Part shown: in pieces, positions 8,738-19,443 of the stretch
Layout: each line of letters opens with the position of its first letter
Position numbering within the stretch: the stretch's first letter is position 1
Translations under genes and position numbers: made by a program
The notes under the pieces: generated by a model
Seen by the model: only the letters and a program-made list of their open reading frames with translations
Databases searched by the model: none
Told to the model about the DNA's origin: nothing
Source: Nageia nagi
Lineage: Eukaryota; Pinophyta
NCBI GenBank assembly: GCA_050084985.1
Contig: JBITNC010000001.1
Coordinates: 119,040,001-119,104,000, forward strand
Length of the DNA: 64,000 bases
Reading direction: 5' to 3'

Positions 8738-10465
8738 TTATCTAGCTTCTGAGACATTTTTAGGCTCTATATTGGATAGGAGAGAATAGGTGCTTGAAAC
8801 CCCTCTACGAGTTTGGATGCCTGTATGAAACTCACCGATGATTTGCTCTTGTGGGTGATCTTTGTGCCATCTTTTTGGTGGAGTTTTTGAATTTTTATCT
8901 TCTTTTGCCTCACTTTCTGAAACATTGTTTGGGTTACTTGGTGAATTTGAATCTTCTAATTTCTTTACTTGTGATTGCTTAGATTTGTTTTTATTCTTTT
9001 TGTCTTCTTCAATTGAATCTTGATAGGCAGGAAGATTATCATCATCATTTCTCTTAGGAAGATCTCTTTGCTCATCAACACGAACATCAACACTATCAAC
9101 GATTGTTTTTGTCCTTTTATTGTAACACCTGTATGCTTTGCTCTTCGAAGAGTAACCAAGAAAGATGCCTTCATCAGATCTATGCTCAAACTTTCCTAAG
9201 TTTTCTTCTATTCTCTTGATATAGCATTTACTGCCAAAGATTTTGAAGTGCCTCACTGTAGCTTTCCTTCCAAACCATAATTCATATGGTGTTCTGTCCT
9301 CATGTGGTCGCATCATACATCTATTTTGAATATGCACTGCAGTATGCACTGCTTCTTTCCAGAACCTATCAGCAACATTGCTTTCTATCAGCATGGTTTG
9401 AGCCATTTCTTGTACTGCTCTATTTTTTCTTTCAACTACTCCATTTTGTTGTGGAGTTCTTGCTGCAGAGAATTGTCTTTTAATTCCGTGTTGTATGCAA
9501 AACTCAGAAAACTCATCAGAAGTGAACTCACCTCCTCTGTCTGAGCGAAGACATTTAATTCTCCTCTCCATTTGATTTTCTACTTGATTTTTAAATGCTT
9601 TGAACATTTCAAATGCTTCAAATTTGTGTTTCAAAAATTGCACCCAAGTCATTCTTGAATAATCATCTATGAACAGAATAAAATACTTATCTCCATTGAC
9701 GCTTTGTGTTCGCATTGGTCTGCATAGGTCGGTGTGTATGATTTCCAATGGTCTGCTGGTGTGATATTCTTTCACTTTGAACTTTGCTCGGGTTTGCTTT
9801 CCCCTTTGACATGAATCACAAATATCATTTGTTGGTTTGCTGATACTGGGCATATCTCTTACTGCTCCTTTTGAGCAAATGTTCATCAAGTTTTTAAAAT
9901 AGATGTGTCCCAATCTCTTATGCCATAGCCAATCATCACTCTCCTTACCTAGAAGACATGATCCCTCTGAAATATCTGATAAGGTGTATAAATTGCCACA
10001 GGTTCGTGTACCAACTGCTACAAGTCTACCACTATTTGCCCTTCGGATCTCACAGCCATGCTTTTTGAAAATTACATCATGTCCTTTGTCACATATTTGA
10101 CTGACGCTCAACAAATTATGCTTCAGTCCCACAACAAATAATACCTCTTCAGATCTGATGTTTCCATCATTTATTTTGACTATCCCTTTACCGATAATCT
10201 GTGCACCATCATTGTTTCCAAATCTTACTGACCCACCTTCATATTCCTGTAGTTTTTGAAATTTCTTCTTATCACCTGTCATATGACTTGAGCATCTGCT
10301 GTCTAATATCCATGGTGATGGTTTGTCTTGAGCTTTTAATGCTGTTTGAACGATTAAAGACTCTTTATCCTCTCTGAGTTTTTTCTTTTCTTTCCAGACT
10401 TGTTTTACTTTTATTTCATCTTCTTGTTTTTTATTATTCTTTTCTTCTTCCTGTGGATGACTGCT
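8738..10465 (-). pseudogene. copia-2 protease and integrase (decayed)
   Basis: The frame is open from the TAG at 10466-10468 to the stop at 8738-8740. At the start it carries the protease motif WILDSRCSSHMTGD, where the expected D-S-G reads D-S-R. The pre-integrase zinc region follows (WHKRLGH, CDSCQRGKQ). The integrase core has all three catalytic acids visible: HTDLC, RSDRGGEF and NGVVERKNR. The C-terminal segment with GIFLGYSSKSKAYRCYN comes next, then a Lys/Asn/Ser-rich linker. Integrase is the best-preserved part of the element. It is in the same frame as RT downstream and as the coiled-coil/zinc ORF upstream, consistent with one polyprotein. Confidence 0.93.
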
Positions 10466-10498
10466 CTAAAACTGTTTATTTTGTCTTATGGAAGGAAA

Positions 10499-11329
10499 TT
10501 ATCTTGGTGGAAAGAACCTCATGCCATGATTATTTCTACAGAATCGGGCAATGTGTCCATATTCATGACAGTTGTAACACTCAACAGGATACTCCATTAG
10601 TGGGCTGAATGCATTCCTAGTAACAAAGGTTCTTGGAGTGATATTATACTTACATTTAGAAATTTTGTGTCCATACGCATTGCATTTGAAATAGTATCCA
10701 TTGAAGGGATGGATGTATCTGTTATATTGCTGAGTACTTCTTGGTCTTGCATAGGGTCTTCTTCTGGAATGCACTTGAGTGAAGCCATCATCCTCTAGTC
10801 CTGAGCTATCTTCCTTCTTCTTGGTTTCTTTTATGTTTTCCCTTTTTATGTCATTGGAAGATTGTCCTTGTTCATATCCAAGACCAGATTTATCAGAAAA
10901 CATTCTTTGACTATTAACGATTTCACTGAGTTTAGTTGACCTTCCTTCTAGATATTCAAAAGAGCTGATTTTCTTGGTGACTTCCTCTAGTTGCATTCGT
11001 AGCCCAATTATTTCCTCTTCAAGCTTACTGCAACTTTTAACTTTCACAAGAAGCTGTTCCTCCAAACTCTCATTTATACTCTTAGATTCTTCCACTTCTA
11101 TTTTTAAGGTTTCTATAATATTACTTGCATCATCAAACCTTTTTGAGAGTTTCTTATTTTTCTTTACTTCTTTATTCAGTTCATTTAATGCTGTTATTAG
11201 TTCTTCTTCAAGATCAATCTCAATCTCACAGTCATTTTCTTCATCTATCTCTTCCTTTTTATGTTCTTGGGCATTTTGATTATCTTCATTCAGTTTCTCT
11301 TCAAATGCCATAAATAATGCTTCATTGTA
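10499..11329 (-). pseudogene. copia-2 gag C-terminal part: coiled coil and zinc knuckles
   Basis: The open frame runs from after the TAA at 11330-11332 to the TAA at 10499-10501. The first ~120 residues are Glu/Lys/Leu-rich and look like a coiled coil (EEELITALNELNKEVKKNKK, then KVEESKSINESLEEQLLVK). A basic Arg/Tyr stretch and two zinc-knuckle-like motifs follow: one lacking its first Cys (FKCNAYGHKISKC) and one complete CCHC (CYNCHEYGHIARFC). It is in frame with protease-integrase downstream; two stops (10499, 10466) separate them. A coiled coil between the first knuckle and the protease is unusual compared with short copia gags. Confidence 0.85.
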
Positions 11330-11332
11330 TTA

Positions 11333-11631
11333 TTTTTCTGATTCATTATTGGAATCATCATCAGTGGAGCCTTTATTTCTAGATATGAAGCTCTGTCTAT
11401 TTGACCTTCTATTTCGAGCACGAGATTTCATTTTGTGGTTTTTCTCAAGATATGATTCTTGATCATCTTTATCAATTTTTCTATATGGACATTTTGAAAT
11501 GAAATGACCAATACCACCACAGTTAAAACATTTAAATGGTAGCTTGCCTTGATATTTACCTGTTCCTCTTTTTAGCTTTCTAACAAAATTTGCTTCTGCT
11601 CCATCAGATTGTTCCTCATCGTCAGAATCTA
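11333..11631 (-). pseudogene. copia-2 nucleocapsid zinc knuckle segment
   Basis: In the same frame as the coiled-coil part, this holds a complete knuckle CFNCGGIGHFISKC at 11489-11530 (C-X2-C-X4-H-X4-C), followed by an Arg/Lys-rich tail. Nucleocapsid knuckles bind the element RNA for packaging. It ends at the in-frame TAA 11330-11332. Its junction with the upstream gag frame requires a one-base shift near 11635. Confidence 0.88.
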
Positions 11632-12294
11632 TTTGGGTTTGGTACTATTATTAGCTTTAAATGTTGCTTCCTTTTCTGAATGTTTTACTTTTCCGATCCG
11701 CATTTCATAAGCAGTCAGTGATCCATGCATTTCATCCATGCTGAAAGTTTTCAAATCTTTTGCTTCTTCAATAGCAGACACCTTTGAATCAAAACGAGAT
11801 GTGAGAGATCGTAGTACCTTTTTCACGATGACATGATCTTTGATTTCTTCCCCAAGACCTCTGATTGCATTAGTAATTTCATTTACTCTCAACATGTACG
11901 CTTCGATGGTTTCATCTTCATTCATCTTTAGAACTTCGAATTGAGCTCTATGAGTTTGGATTTTTGCTTCCTTGACTTTATCATCTCCTTCATGAATGCT
12001 CTTCAACTTATTCCATATTTCTTTTGCAGATGTGCATGCCATAACTTTCACCAGTTCACTGTCCACAAGACCGCACATTAGAGCATTTCTTGCTTTTGCA
12101 TCATATTCAAATGCCTTTCTTTCTACTTCATCTGATGGACCTGTAGGGGGAGGAGTGTAACCCCTTTCTACAGCATCCCATGTACCAAAACCCAATGCAT
12201 TGAGATAAGTCTTCATTCAAATTTTCTAGAAACCATAATTGTTTCCATCAAAGAGAGGTGCCTTGTTAGATGAGAAACCTTCTCCACTTGCCAT
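11629..12294 (-). pseudogene. copia-2 gag (UBN2-type) N-terminal part
   Basis: The gag start is the ATG at 12294-12292, read as MASGEGFSS, about 50 bp after the PBS. Two stops follow almost at once in the same frame: TAG at 12226-12228 and TGA at 12217-12219. The rest is a clear UBN2 capsid region: LNALGFGTWDAVERGYTPP, ARNALMCGLVDSELVKVMAC, AKEIWNKLKSIHEGDDKVKE and VKKVLRSLTSRFDSKVSAIE. This frame ends at TAG 11629-11631; the zinc-knuckle frame is offset by one base, most simply explained by a single-base deletion. I saw no good slippery heptamer in the right phase, so decay is favoured over programmed frameshifting. Confidence 0.92.
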
Positions 12295-12345
12295 AGTGCC
12301 ACTACCCGGATCTCCTTAGCTGTTATAGCCTAAGTAGGAACCTAT

Positions 12346-12356
12346 CTCTGATACCA
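12346..12356 (-). other. copia-2 primer binding site (initiator tRNA-Met type)
   Basis: On the minus strand TGGTATCAGAG lies two bases inside the 5' LTR end (12359). This is complementary to the 3' end of plant initiator tRNA-Met, the usual Ty1/copia primer. Confidence 0.95.
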
Positions 12357-13504
12357 ATTGTTGGACTTCGAGTAACACTGAGAGGGGGGGGTGAATCAGT
12401 GTATTAAAAATTATAATCAATTTAACCTTCTTAAATAAAGATAGATTAAAAGCTAGAGAAAATTGAGCAAGCACACCAGTACATCACACAACACCAGATA
12501 TAACGAGGTTCACCAGTTTGGCTACATCCCCGAAAATGACTGCTTGGACACCAAGCCAAATCTAGCCATTAAAGAAAGCTTACAAATTCACAGCACCAAC
12601 TGTGAAGGGTAGCACCAACTACCACTTTGCAAATAGCAGCACCTACTACTTGGAGCACCAACTCCAGCTCTCAAGCACCCACTTGAGATAATATTCAAAA
12701 GGAATAAAGAATACAGTTCTAGAAGACCCTCAATGGTATAGCTCATAGTTAAACAATCACTATCCAATCTGTATCTTCGTTTGCTCTCTTCACATGCTCC
12801 TGATACTCCCCTCTTCCATGCTATTACCTCCTCTTTCACACTTCTCTACACGCACATCTCATCACACTCTCTTGCCTCCACTACGACCCTTCACTATACA
12901 CACTACTCTCTTCGTGCACACTACACAATCCCAATTCACACTTCACATTTTTCTTTCATACCCAAGAGAAACGTTACGCATTAAGAAAAACCCCAGATAA
13001 ACTGTTCCTATCATGACATGTTATCAAAAACAAACTGAAATGGAATCCTTATTTGTAACTGCTCCTGCACCAAAGGGAGTTCACTATCTGAGTCTGCAAC
13101 TGCTGTAACTGATGAACGCTCCTATTGCTCAAATAGATTTGTTCAGACATGTATAGCTCTTCCTCCAATGATTTTGGATATTTGACAGTATCTAATTATT
13201 TCTGATAATCCCAGACTCTTTTCTTCTTCATAATGAATATTTCTGATAATCCCGGACTCTTTTCTTCTTCATAACAATATTTCTGATAATCTCGGACTCT
13301 TTTCTTCTTCATAATGAATATTTCTGATAATCCTGGACTCTTTTCTTCTTCATAACGATATTTCTGATAATCTCAGACTCTTTTCTTCTTCATAATGGTA
13401 TTTCTGATAATTTCAGACTCTTTATTGTATACACCATGATGTCATCATCTCCGGACTCCGAAAGTAGAGTAAAAACACTTCCTACATGATGTCATCATCT
13501 CCAA

Positions 13505-14058
13505 ACTTTTATCACCGCACTTTTATCTTCGCACTTTTATCTTTGAACTTTTATCTTCAGACTTTTATCTCCAGACTTTTATCTCTGGACTTTTAACACC
13601 GCACTTTTATCTTCGCACTTTTGTCTCCGAACTTTTATCTCCGGACTTTTATCACCGCACTTTTATCTTCGCACTTTTGTCTCTGAACTTTTATCTCTGG
13701 ACTTTTATCTCCGTACTTTTATCACCGCACTTTTATCTCCGGACTTTTATCTCCGGACTTTTATCTCCAAACTTTTATCACCGCACTTTTATCTTCTCAC
13801 TTTTATCTCCGAACTTTTATCACCGCAATTTTATCTCCGAACTTTTATCTCCAGACCTTTATCTCCGGACTTTTATCTCCGCACTTTTATCTCCGCACTT
13901 TTATCTCCGCACTTTTATTTCCGAACTTTTATCTCCGGACTTTTATCTCCGGACTTTTATCTCCGGACTTTTATCTCCGCACTTTTGTCTCCGCACTTTT
14001 ATCTTCGCACTTTTATTTCCGCACTTTTATCTTCGCACTTTTATCTCCGGACTTTTCA
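13505..14058 (-). repeat. 14-bp minisatellite (about 40 units) in copia-2 5' LTR
   Basis: Counterpart of 5773-6326 with the same span (554 bp). Unit order differs in detail from the other LTR, as expected from substitutions in a repeat. It gives a spurious 148-residue open frame (13677-14123). Confidence 0.95.
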
Positions 14059-14138
14059 ACACCTACACCATGATGTCATCATCTTCGGACTCCGGAAGTA
14101 GAGTAAAAATGCTTCCCGCATGATGTCATCATCTCTGA

Positions 14139-14300
14139 ACTTTTATCTTCAGACTTTTGTCTCTGGACTTTTATCTCCGCACTTTTATCTTCGGACTTTT
14201 ATCTTCGCACTTTTATCTTCGCACTTTTATCTCCGGACTTTTATCTCCGGACTTTTATCTTCGTACTTTTATCTTCGCACTTTTATCTCTGCACTTTTCA
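14139..14300 (-). repeat. Second 14-bp array in copia-2 5' LTR
   Basis: About 11-12 units, one unit longer than the 3' LTR counterpart (6407-6554). This accounts for the 14-bp length difference between the LTRs. Confidence 0.88.
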
Positions 14301-14760
14301 ACACCTACACCATGATGTCATCATCTCCGGACTCCAGAAGTAGAGTAAAAATGCTTCCCGCATGATGTCATCATCTCCGAAACCTGGTTTCATTCAAAAA
14401 TGTGAACATCGTTCTTCTCGTGACATCATCTTCATGCTTTCGGAATGCTCTACTCACTTTCTCCGGAACCCAATTTTTCATAATTCTCACCTTCTCCGGA
14501 ACCCAAATTTTTCACAACTTTCACCGTCTCCGGAACCTGGATTTTTCACAACTCTCACCATCTTCGGAACCCAGATTTTTCACAATTGAGCTTTATCATT
14601 GAGCTTTATCATTTCATTCCGGAACGTCATCACTTCATTCCGGAAGCCTGCTTATCTGCTCTAGAAAACTCCCGGGGATCTGAAAATAAACTCATACTAC
14701 TGCGCGAAGACACAGCCAAAACCACGTGTTGACAACAATGACAATCACACATGCTCAACA

Positions 14761-14765
14761 CTTTC
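14761..14765. repeat. Target-site duplication of copia-2, right copy (CTTTC)
   Basis: Identical to 4622-4626. Tat-1 pol sense resumes immediately after it. Confidence 0.93.
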
Positions 14766-14879
14766 TTCATAACCAACCTTTTGAGAAACACATACCATTT
14801 TCAAGTCCACCTCAGCAATTGATGGAGTTCCCAAGTTCTTGATAGTGAAATTCTCCCTACTTTCTATCTCAATTGGTAT

Positions 14880-15257
14880 GAGTGAAGCTGCACTTGCCAT
14901 TACATCAGCCAACCTATTATTATTCCTTGGAATATTTTCTAATTGATACTCTTCAAAGCGAGCAAGGAGTTCTTTAACAAGAACTTTATATGGAATAATC
15001 TTTTTATCCTTGGTGTTATAAATCTCATTGACTTGATTCACTATCAGGTGTGAATCCCCATAAATATATAAATGTGTAATACTAATTTCTATAGTTGCTT
15101 TTAATCCAAATATAAGTGCTTCATATTCTACCATATTATTTGTGCATTCAAATGATAGTTTGTATGACATGGGAATAACATCATTCTGAGGTTATATCAA
15201 TGCTATTCCTACTCCTAAACCTTGCATACATTGTGATCCATCAAAATACATTTTCCA
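14880..15257 (-). pseudogene. Tat-1 archaeal-type RNase H (aRNH)
   Basis: Minus-strand reading starts WKMYFDGS and continues through CTNNMVEYEALIFGLK, YIYGDSHLIVNQV, ENIPRNNNRLADVMASAAS. This matches the plant-type (RVT_3) RNase H that Tat-lineage gypsy elements carry in addition to the ordinary RNase H. All four catalytic acids (Asp in YFDGS, Glu in VEYEA, Asp in YGDSH, Asp in LADVM) are preserved, unusual in so decayed an element. One stop lies near 15205. A ~35-residue linker follows, and copia-2 inserted at its end. Confidence 0.9.
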
Positions 15258-15434
15258 ACATTTTGACACCTTCAAAAGAGGAACATCAACATTCCTATTC
15301 TCTTTAAAAGAAGGCCATAAGTGATCCTGTTATACACATTCTATGGTTTTTTCCAAAGCACATTCATCCTAAAATTCTTCTCTAAGTTTTGTAATATCTT
15401 CTATGGGAAATTCTAGAACAAAATTTATGACTAC

Positions 15435-15840
15435 CTACCTTTTAACTAATTTTTGTTTCACAAATTTGAGGTCAAACTTATGAATTAGCATGATCCATTT
15501 TGTTGACCTTCCATTGAGGTATGGTTTTGATATTAGATATCTTAATGGGTTTGCCTGATTAAGTACATGTGTTGTGCTATTGATCATATAATGCCTCAAT
15601 CTCTCAATAGCAAATACTATACATTGACATAACTTCTCAATTGGTGTGTACCTAGTTTCATATTCTTTTAATGTTCTGCTAATAAAATAGATTGCTCTCT
15701 CTTTACCATCTTCTTCTTTATTTGTAAACATTACCACAAATACATGTTTTATAGCTAATACATAGATCCAAAGAGGTTCTCCATGCCTATATGGAGCTAA
15801 TAATGGTGGATGTAGCAAATACTATTTTATTCTATCAAAT
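15435..15840 (-). pseudogene. Tat-1 RNase H (gypsy type)
   Basis: The open piece 15435-15818 reads the second half of gypsy RNase H: RAIYFISRTLKEYETRYTPI, EKLCQCIVFAIERLRHYM, NPLRYLISKPYLNGRSTKW. The N-terminal strand that normally has the first catalytic Asp reads LWIYVLAIKHVF, so that residue appears lost. In Tat elements this domain sits between RT and aRNH, exactly as here. Confidence 0.85.
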
Positions 15841-15959
15841 GCTTCTTGATGCTTAACATCCCATTTAAACTCAACTTCTTTCTTAAGTAAATGAAACATA
15901 GGAGCTATCTTATCTATTAATTAACAAATAAATATTTTTAGATCATGAATCTTACCTTG

Positions 15960-16800
15960 AAGGCTTCTCAATTATTTAAGATTTGTAGGAGGAGACATTT
16001 CTATGATGGCTTTAATTTTCTTTGGATCCACTTCAACTCCTCTCCTAGAGATAATATGCCCCAAGAGTTTTCCTGATGATACCCCCAATACACATTTTTG
16101 AGGTTTTATTCTTAACTTATACTTCATCATTTCAAATGCTACTTTTATATCCTTGACATGATCTTCTTTATTCTTTGACTTTATTAGGATATCATCTACA
16201 TATATATCTACTATTTTATGAATGAAGTCATGAAACATGGCTATCATTGCTCTTTGATATGTGGCCCTTGCATTCTTAAGACCAAATAGCATTATCTTGT
16301 AGCAAAATTTGCCCCAAGGAATCCTAAAGGCTATTTTATGTTGATCACTTTCCTTGATTTTAATTTGATTATATCCTAAAATTCCATCCATAAATGATAA
16401 CATCTCATAACCTGCCAAACTATCAATGATCATATCTATGTTGAGTAGTGGAAAGTCATCTTTTGGACATGCTTTATTAAGATCTATAAAATCAATATAG
16501 ACTCTAATTTCACCTATAAGTTTCTTTACTAGAACTACATTGGCCATCCTCTCTATAATCAATGGGTCTAATAAAACCAACTTTCAATAGTTTCTTTATT
16601 TCCTTCTTGACTAGTAATGAAATCTGAAAAGGTATCTTCCTTGGTTTTTGCTTTATAGGAACTGCTCTTTTCTCAACAACCAAGTTATGCACTACAAAAT
16701 TTTCATCTAATCTAGGCATATATTTATATGACCATGCAAATAATTTAGAATAATCATGAAAGTATTGAATCAACTCATTTTGTTAAGGTTCCTCAAGGAG
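15960..16800 (-). pseudogene. Tat-1 reverse transcriptase
   Basis: Two open pieces (16510-16773 and 15972-16580) cover the gypsy RT and overlap by a frameshift near 16550. Motifs in order: VVEKRAVPIKQKPRKIP, KEIKKLLKVGFIRPI, YIDFIDLNKACPKDDFPLLN, FMDGILGYNQIKI, LFGLKNARATYQRAM, the catalytic IYVDDILIKS (YVDD at 16191-16202) and LGHIISRRGVEVDPKKIKAI. Both catalytic Asp are intact. Confidence 0.92.
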
Positions 16801-17439
16801 CTTACCCATTTTTATGAATTGCGTGTCTCTTGAGAACCAATGTTGACTTCCTCTATCTCTTTATTCAACCAAGTCATTTCTAATTCTAATAGTGTGGGAA
16901 ATGGAAATTCTCTCAACCCTTCAATTTTATCCTCCATAGATTCACCAAAGCAAGCATGTACACCTAGACAATGTTTGTGAGTCCTCTTTTCATGCCTAGC
17001 TAGATATTAAGTTCTAGCACCCATAGACTCTAAGAAAGTATCATCATTCTCAAACAAGTCTATAACATGTATTGAATATTTATCATATATTTCACATTCA
17101 ATAACAAAGCAATTTGGTTCATCTCTTACCCATTCATCTTCTTGCATTAATAATGAATAACTAGCCTGACCATTATGATCATCTCTATGATATGGAACAA
17201 TGCAATATTTATTGTCTTTCATGATTTCTTCTATAGAGGACCATCAATGGTATTTATGGATCCTAGAGGAGTGTGAAACAATCCTATTTTGGAGCCTCCT
17301 AATATCTATCCAAATCTCTCTCTAGGCTAATATTAGTGATATCCATGATAGTGTATGAACCAAATCTGATATCTTTGATGTTGATTTTTTTAACACTTTT
17401 CTATAAACCTAATCATTCTTTGCTAGGATAGCTTAATCC
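16801..17439 (-). pseudogene. Tat-1 protease-RT linker (weakly recognisable)
   Basis: An open piece at 17007-17222 reads a hydrophilic stretch (KDNKYCIVPYHRDDHNGQ) with no catalytic motif that I recognise. By position it is the protease-RT linker of the polyprotein. Confidence 0.5.
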
Positions 17440-17880
17440 TTTGTATCATATGAAACAAATCTCTCAAAGAGAAAATAATTGGATTTCTTGGCTATTTTTT
17501 CATCTACTTCTACATTTTAAACATTTCCTTCAACACAAAATTTGAAACATCTATGCAAAGTGGATGCTACTCCTTCCATATCATCTATCTAAGGTCTTCA
17601 AAGAATAAAATTAAAAGAAGGTTTTACATATGTAATGTATAAGAGGGTCTAAAGCACATTATTTCCCACTTTGATTAGAAGTGTGATGATTTTTGCACAT
17701 TTCTTTGGAACACCATAAAACCCTTTAACTCTCATGGTAGTCTCTTTCTTGGAGGCAACAAATCTAGATCAAACTATGAAAGTGAGTGGTGGTAATATTC
17801 AAAGCTACCAGACCATCTATCAATGATCTTTTAATTTTATTACCAAATATATTCACTTTAATAAACAATTATGTATGTAA
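17440..17880 (-). pseudogene. Tat-1 protease region (C-terminal part)
   Basis: Across stops and shifts the minus strand reads VKPSFNFIL, a decayed GRPW-like block, then DDMEGVASTLHRCFKFCVEG and VEVDEKIA. This block (LLGRPWIH... PSTLHQ.LKF) is typical of the end of the Tat protease domain. The D-S/T-G active site is not visible. Confidence 0.65.
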
Positions 17881-18244
17881 CTAGGTCACATCCTTACTAG
17901 GTCTTTCACTAGGGTAAAAAGTGATAACATCCCCTTTACTCCATATTTCTGCCCTTTCCGCAAAAGTAGTGATTAAGATGTTCTTGTCTATCTAACTATT
18001 CCTAAAAATTTGATTCATCATTTCTATGTGAAGTTCTAAAATTTAAATTAATTCAAACTAACTAATCTTTTCTTGTGTGTTCTTGAGTTGCTCAATGAGG
18101 TAAAAACTTCTTGCATCTTTAGGAAGCTCTTTTTTGCATGTGATAGAATTTGTTACTACTCTTGATCTTCCTCTTGTAAGTGCTACACATACTTATTCAT
18201 GGAAAATTACATTGAAATGTTAATCTTCCTCTATATCTTTAACT

Positions 18245-19110
18245 TTAGTAGGGTAAACAAACTCTAACCTCTATAATCCTTTGTATTTTATTTCTTAGGC
18301 CTCTACACCCATTAGTGGTATGCACCTTGGTTTGATGATATTTGCAATACCTATCTTCCTTGTACCATGTTTGCCTCTCTATTGATTCATCTTCCTCTCT
18401 CTTAGGTAAAGGTTGTAATAATACCTTTGCCATTAGATTTTTCAAGATAAACCTAGAGGTATAGGAAACTTTATGAATTTCCTTTCTTTCTTCTCATTTG
18501 TCTTCTTTACCACATGAATGGATTTATTTTTCTTTGGAGATTGTAGTTGCTTATCTTTAGCCCTAGATTTGTCATCATCTAGGTACTTCACAAGTCCCAA
18601 TTTAACAAGGACTTTTTCTTTTTCTAATAACTTATATGTCATGTCAAAAAATGCTAGATGTGTATAATCAATGAGACAAGACTATAAGGATAATATGATA
18701 GCATATTTGAAAATATTATTTACCCCTTTTTTAGTAAGCTTTGTTTTAATTTACTACCATGTCTTCTTGAATCATATAACAAACTTTACAAGACTCTCAT
18801 TATTGCCTTACCTCATAACACATAGATATAAAACCATGACTTCATCCTTGATATTATGTTTATACTTTTCTAGAAATAAGTTGCTCAATTCTTGAAATGA
18901 TATAACTAACTTTTTCGATAAAGCATAGAACCATTCATGAGACTCTCCTTCCAAACTATGAGGAATAACTTCACTTGTAATCTTGTATCCACACTAATTT
19001 TGAGCTCACACTCATCTTTAAACCTTTGCAAATGTCTCCTAAGATCTCCTTCCCCACTAAACTTACAAAATTTGGGATCTTTATAATATAGTGGTGGCAT
19101 GCATAGTTGG
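18245..19110 (-). pseudogene. Tat-1 gag
   Basis: Three open pieces in two frames. The first (19100-18906) is the capsid-like Retrotrans_gag start (YKDPKFCKFSGEGDLRRHLQ, RFKDECELKI). The middle (18642-18442) is a Lys-rich linker. The last (18445-18245) carries a zinc-knuckle variant CKYHQTKVHTTNGC (C-X2-H-X4-H-X4-C) followed by LRNKIQRIIE, as in Tat gags (YC.YH...GH.TE.C..L...I). The capsid centre, about 18650-18900, is too decayed to read. Confidence 0.8.
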
Positions 19111-19428
19111 ATCTCATCAAATAGAGGACTACCAAACTTATCTAAATTATCTTTCTAAACTAATCCTCTTGCTAATTGATAAATCTTATTTGCATACCCT
19201 CAATAGTAGCCTGAATGTTATCATTGTTACTTCCATCACTATGTTTGGCTTCTTCATTAGATGCTTCTGGTCCATCACATGGAATATCTCCCAAAGCTCA
19301 TCAAGATCTCTTCTTTAAAGACTTCACAAGAATACTCTTAAATGATCCATGTCTATAGCAACTCACAAAATTATTTATTATTCCTAACCAAAACCCTAGG
19401 GTTCTAGCATAATTACTTATGATTTCAT

Positions 19429-19441
19429 GTTAGGTTCACCA
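19429..19441 (-). other. Tat-1 primer binding site (putative)
   Basis: On the minus strand TGGTGAACCTAAC lies two bases from TTATTTACAAATAAAA, which aligns with the NA-1 LTR start TGTTACAACCAAAATAA. NA-1 has the matching TGGTGAACCC at the same place. I did not match it to a specific tRNA. Confidence 0.6.
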
Positions 19442-19443
19442 AA

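Larger units (their letters stand above)
4627..14760 (-). mobile_element. copia-2: complete Ty1/copia retrotransposon with 2.4-kb LTRs
   Basis: This 10,134-bp element lies on the minus strand, flanked by CTTTC duplications. It has LTRs of 2402 bp (5', 12359-14760) and 2388 bp (3', 4627-7014), a PBS, gag-protease-integrase-RT-RNase H, and a PPT. LTR ends are TGTTG...CAACA. By eye the first ~400 aligned LTR bases differ at about 8 positions and later parts differ somewhat more, so it is far younger than Tat-1. Coding is broken by at least ten in-frame stops, one frameshift and loss of a catalytic RT Asp, so this copy cannot move on its own. Long LTRs and a coiled-coil gag resemble the SIRE/Maximus group, but lineage needs an RT tree. 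Confidence 0.95.
12359..14760 (-). repeat. copia-2 5' LTR
   Basis: It matches the 3' LTR end to end. It contains the 41-bp array (about 13199-13425), bZIP-like modules (about 13435-13500, 14070-14136, 14312-14376), the 33-bp array (about 14463-14587) and the G-box at 14723-14728. Net length is 14 bp more than the 3' LTR. Confidence 0.95.
2891..19441 (-). mobile_element. Tat-1: Ty3/gypsy (Tat-lineage) retrotransposon, split by copia-2
   Basis: Read on the minus strand the order is PBS (19441-19429), gag (19.1-18.2 kb), protease region (17.9-17.4), RT (16.8-16.0), RNase H (15.8-15.4), archaeal-type RNase H (15.3-14.9), then copia-2 (14760-4627), integrase (4.6-3.3) and a 3' minisatellite. RT-RNH-INT order is Ty3/gypsy, and a second archaeal-type RNase H before integrase is the hallmark of the plant Tat clade. 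The 5' LTR begins about 19444. The 3' LTR is not in view; the 3' end is cut off near copia-1. Many stops and frameshifts indicate an old copy. Confidence 0.88.

Noticed and set aside
11629-11640. Programmed -1 frameshift between copia-2 gag and nucleocapsid
   Set aside because: No X-XXY-YYZ heptamer in the right phase. Ty1/copia elements usually use one frame, and the element has many other lesions, so a one-base deletion is simpler.
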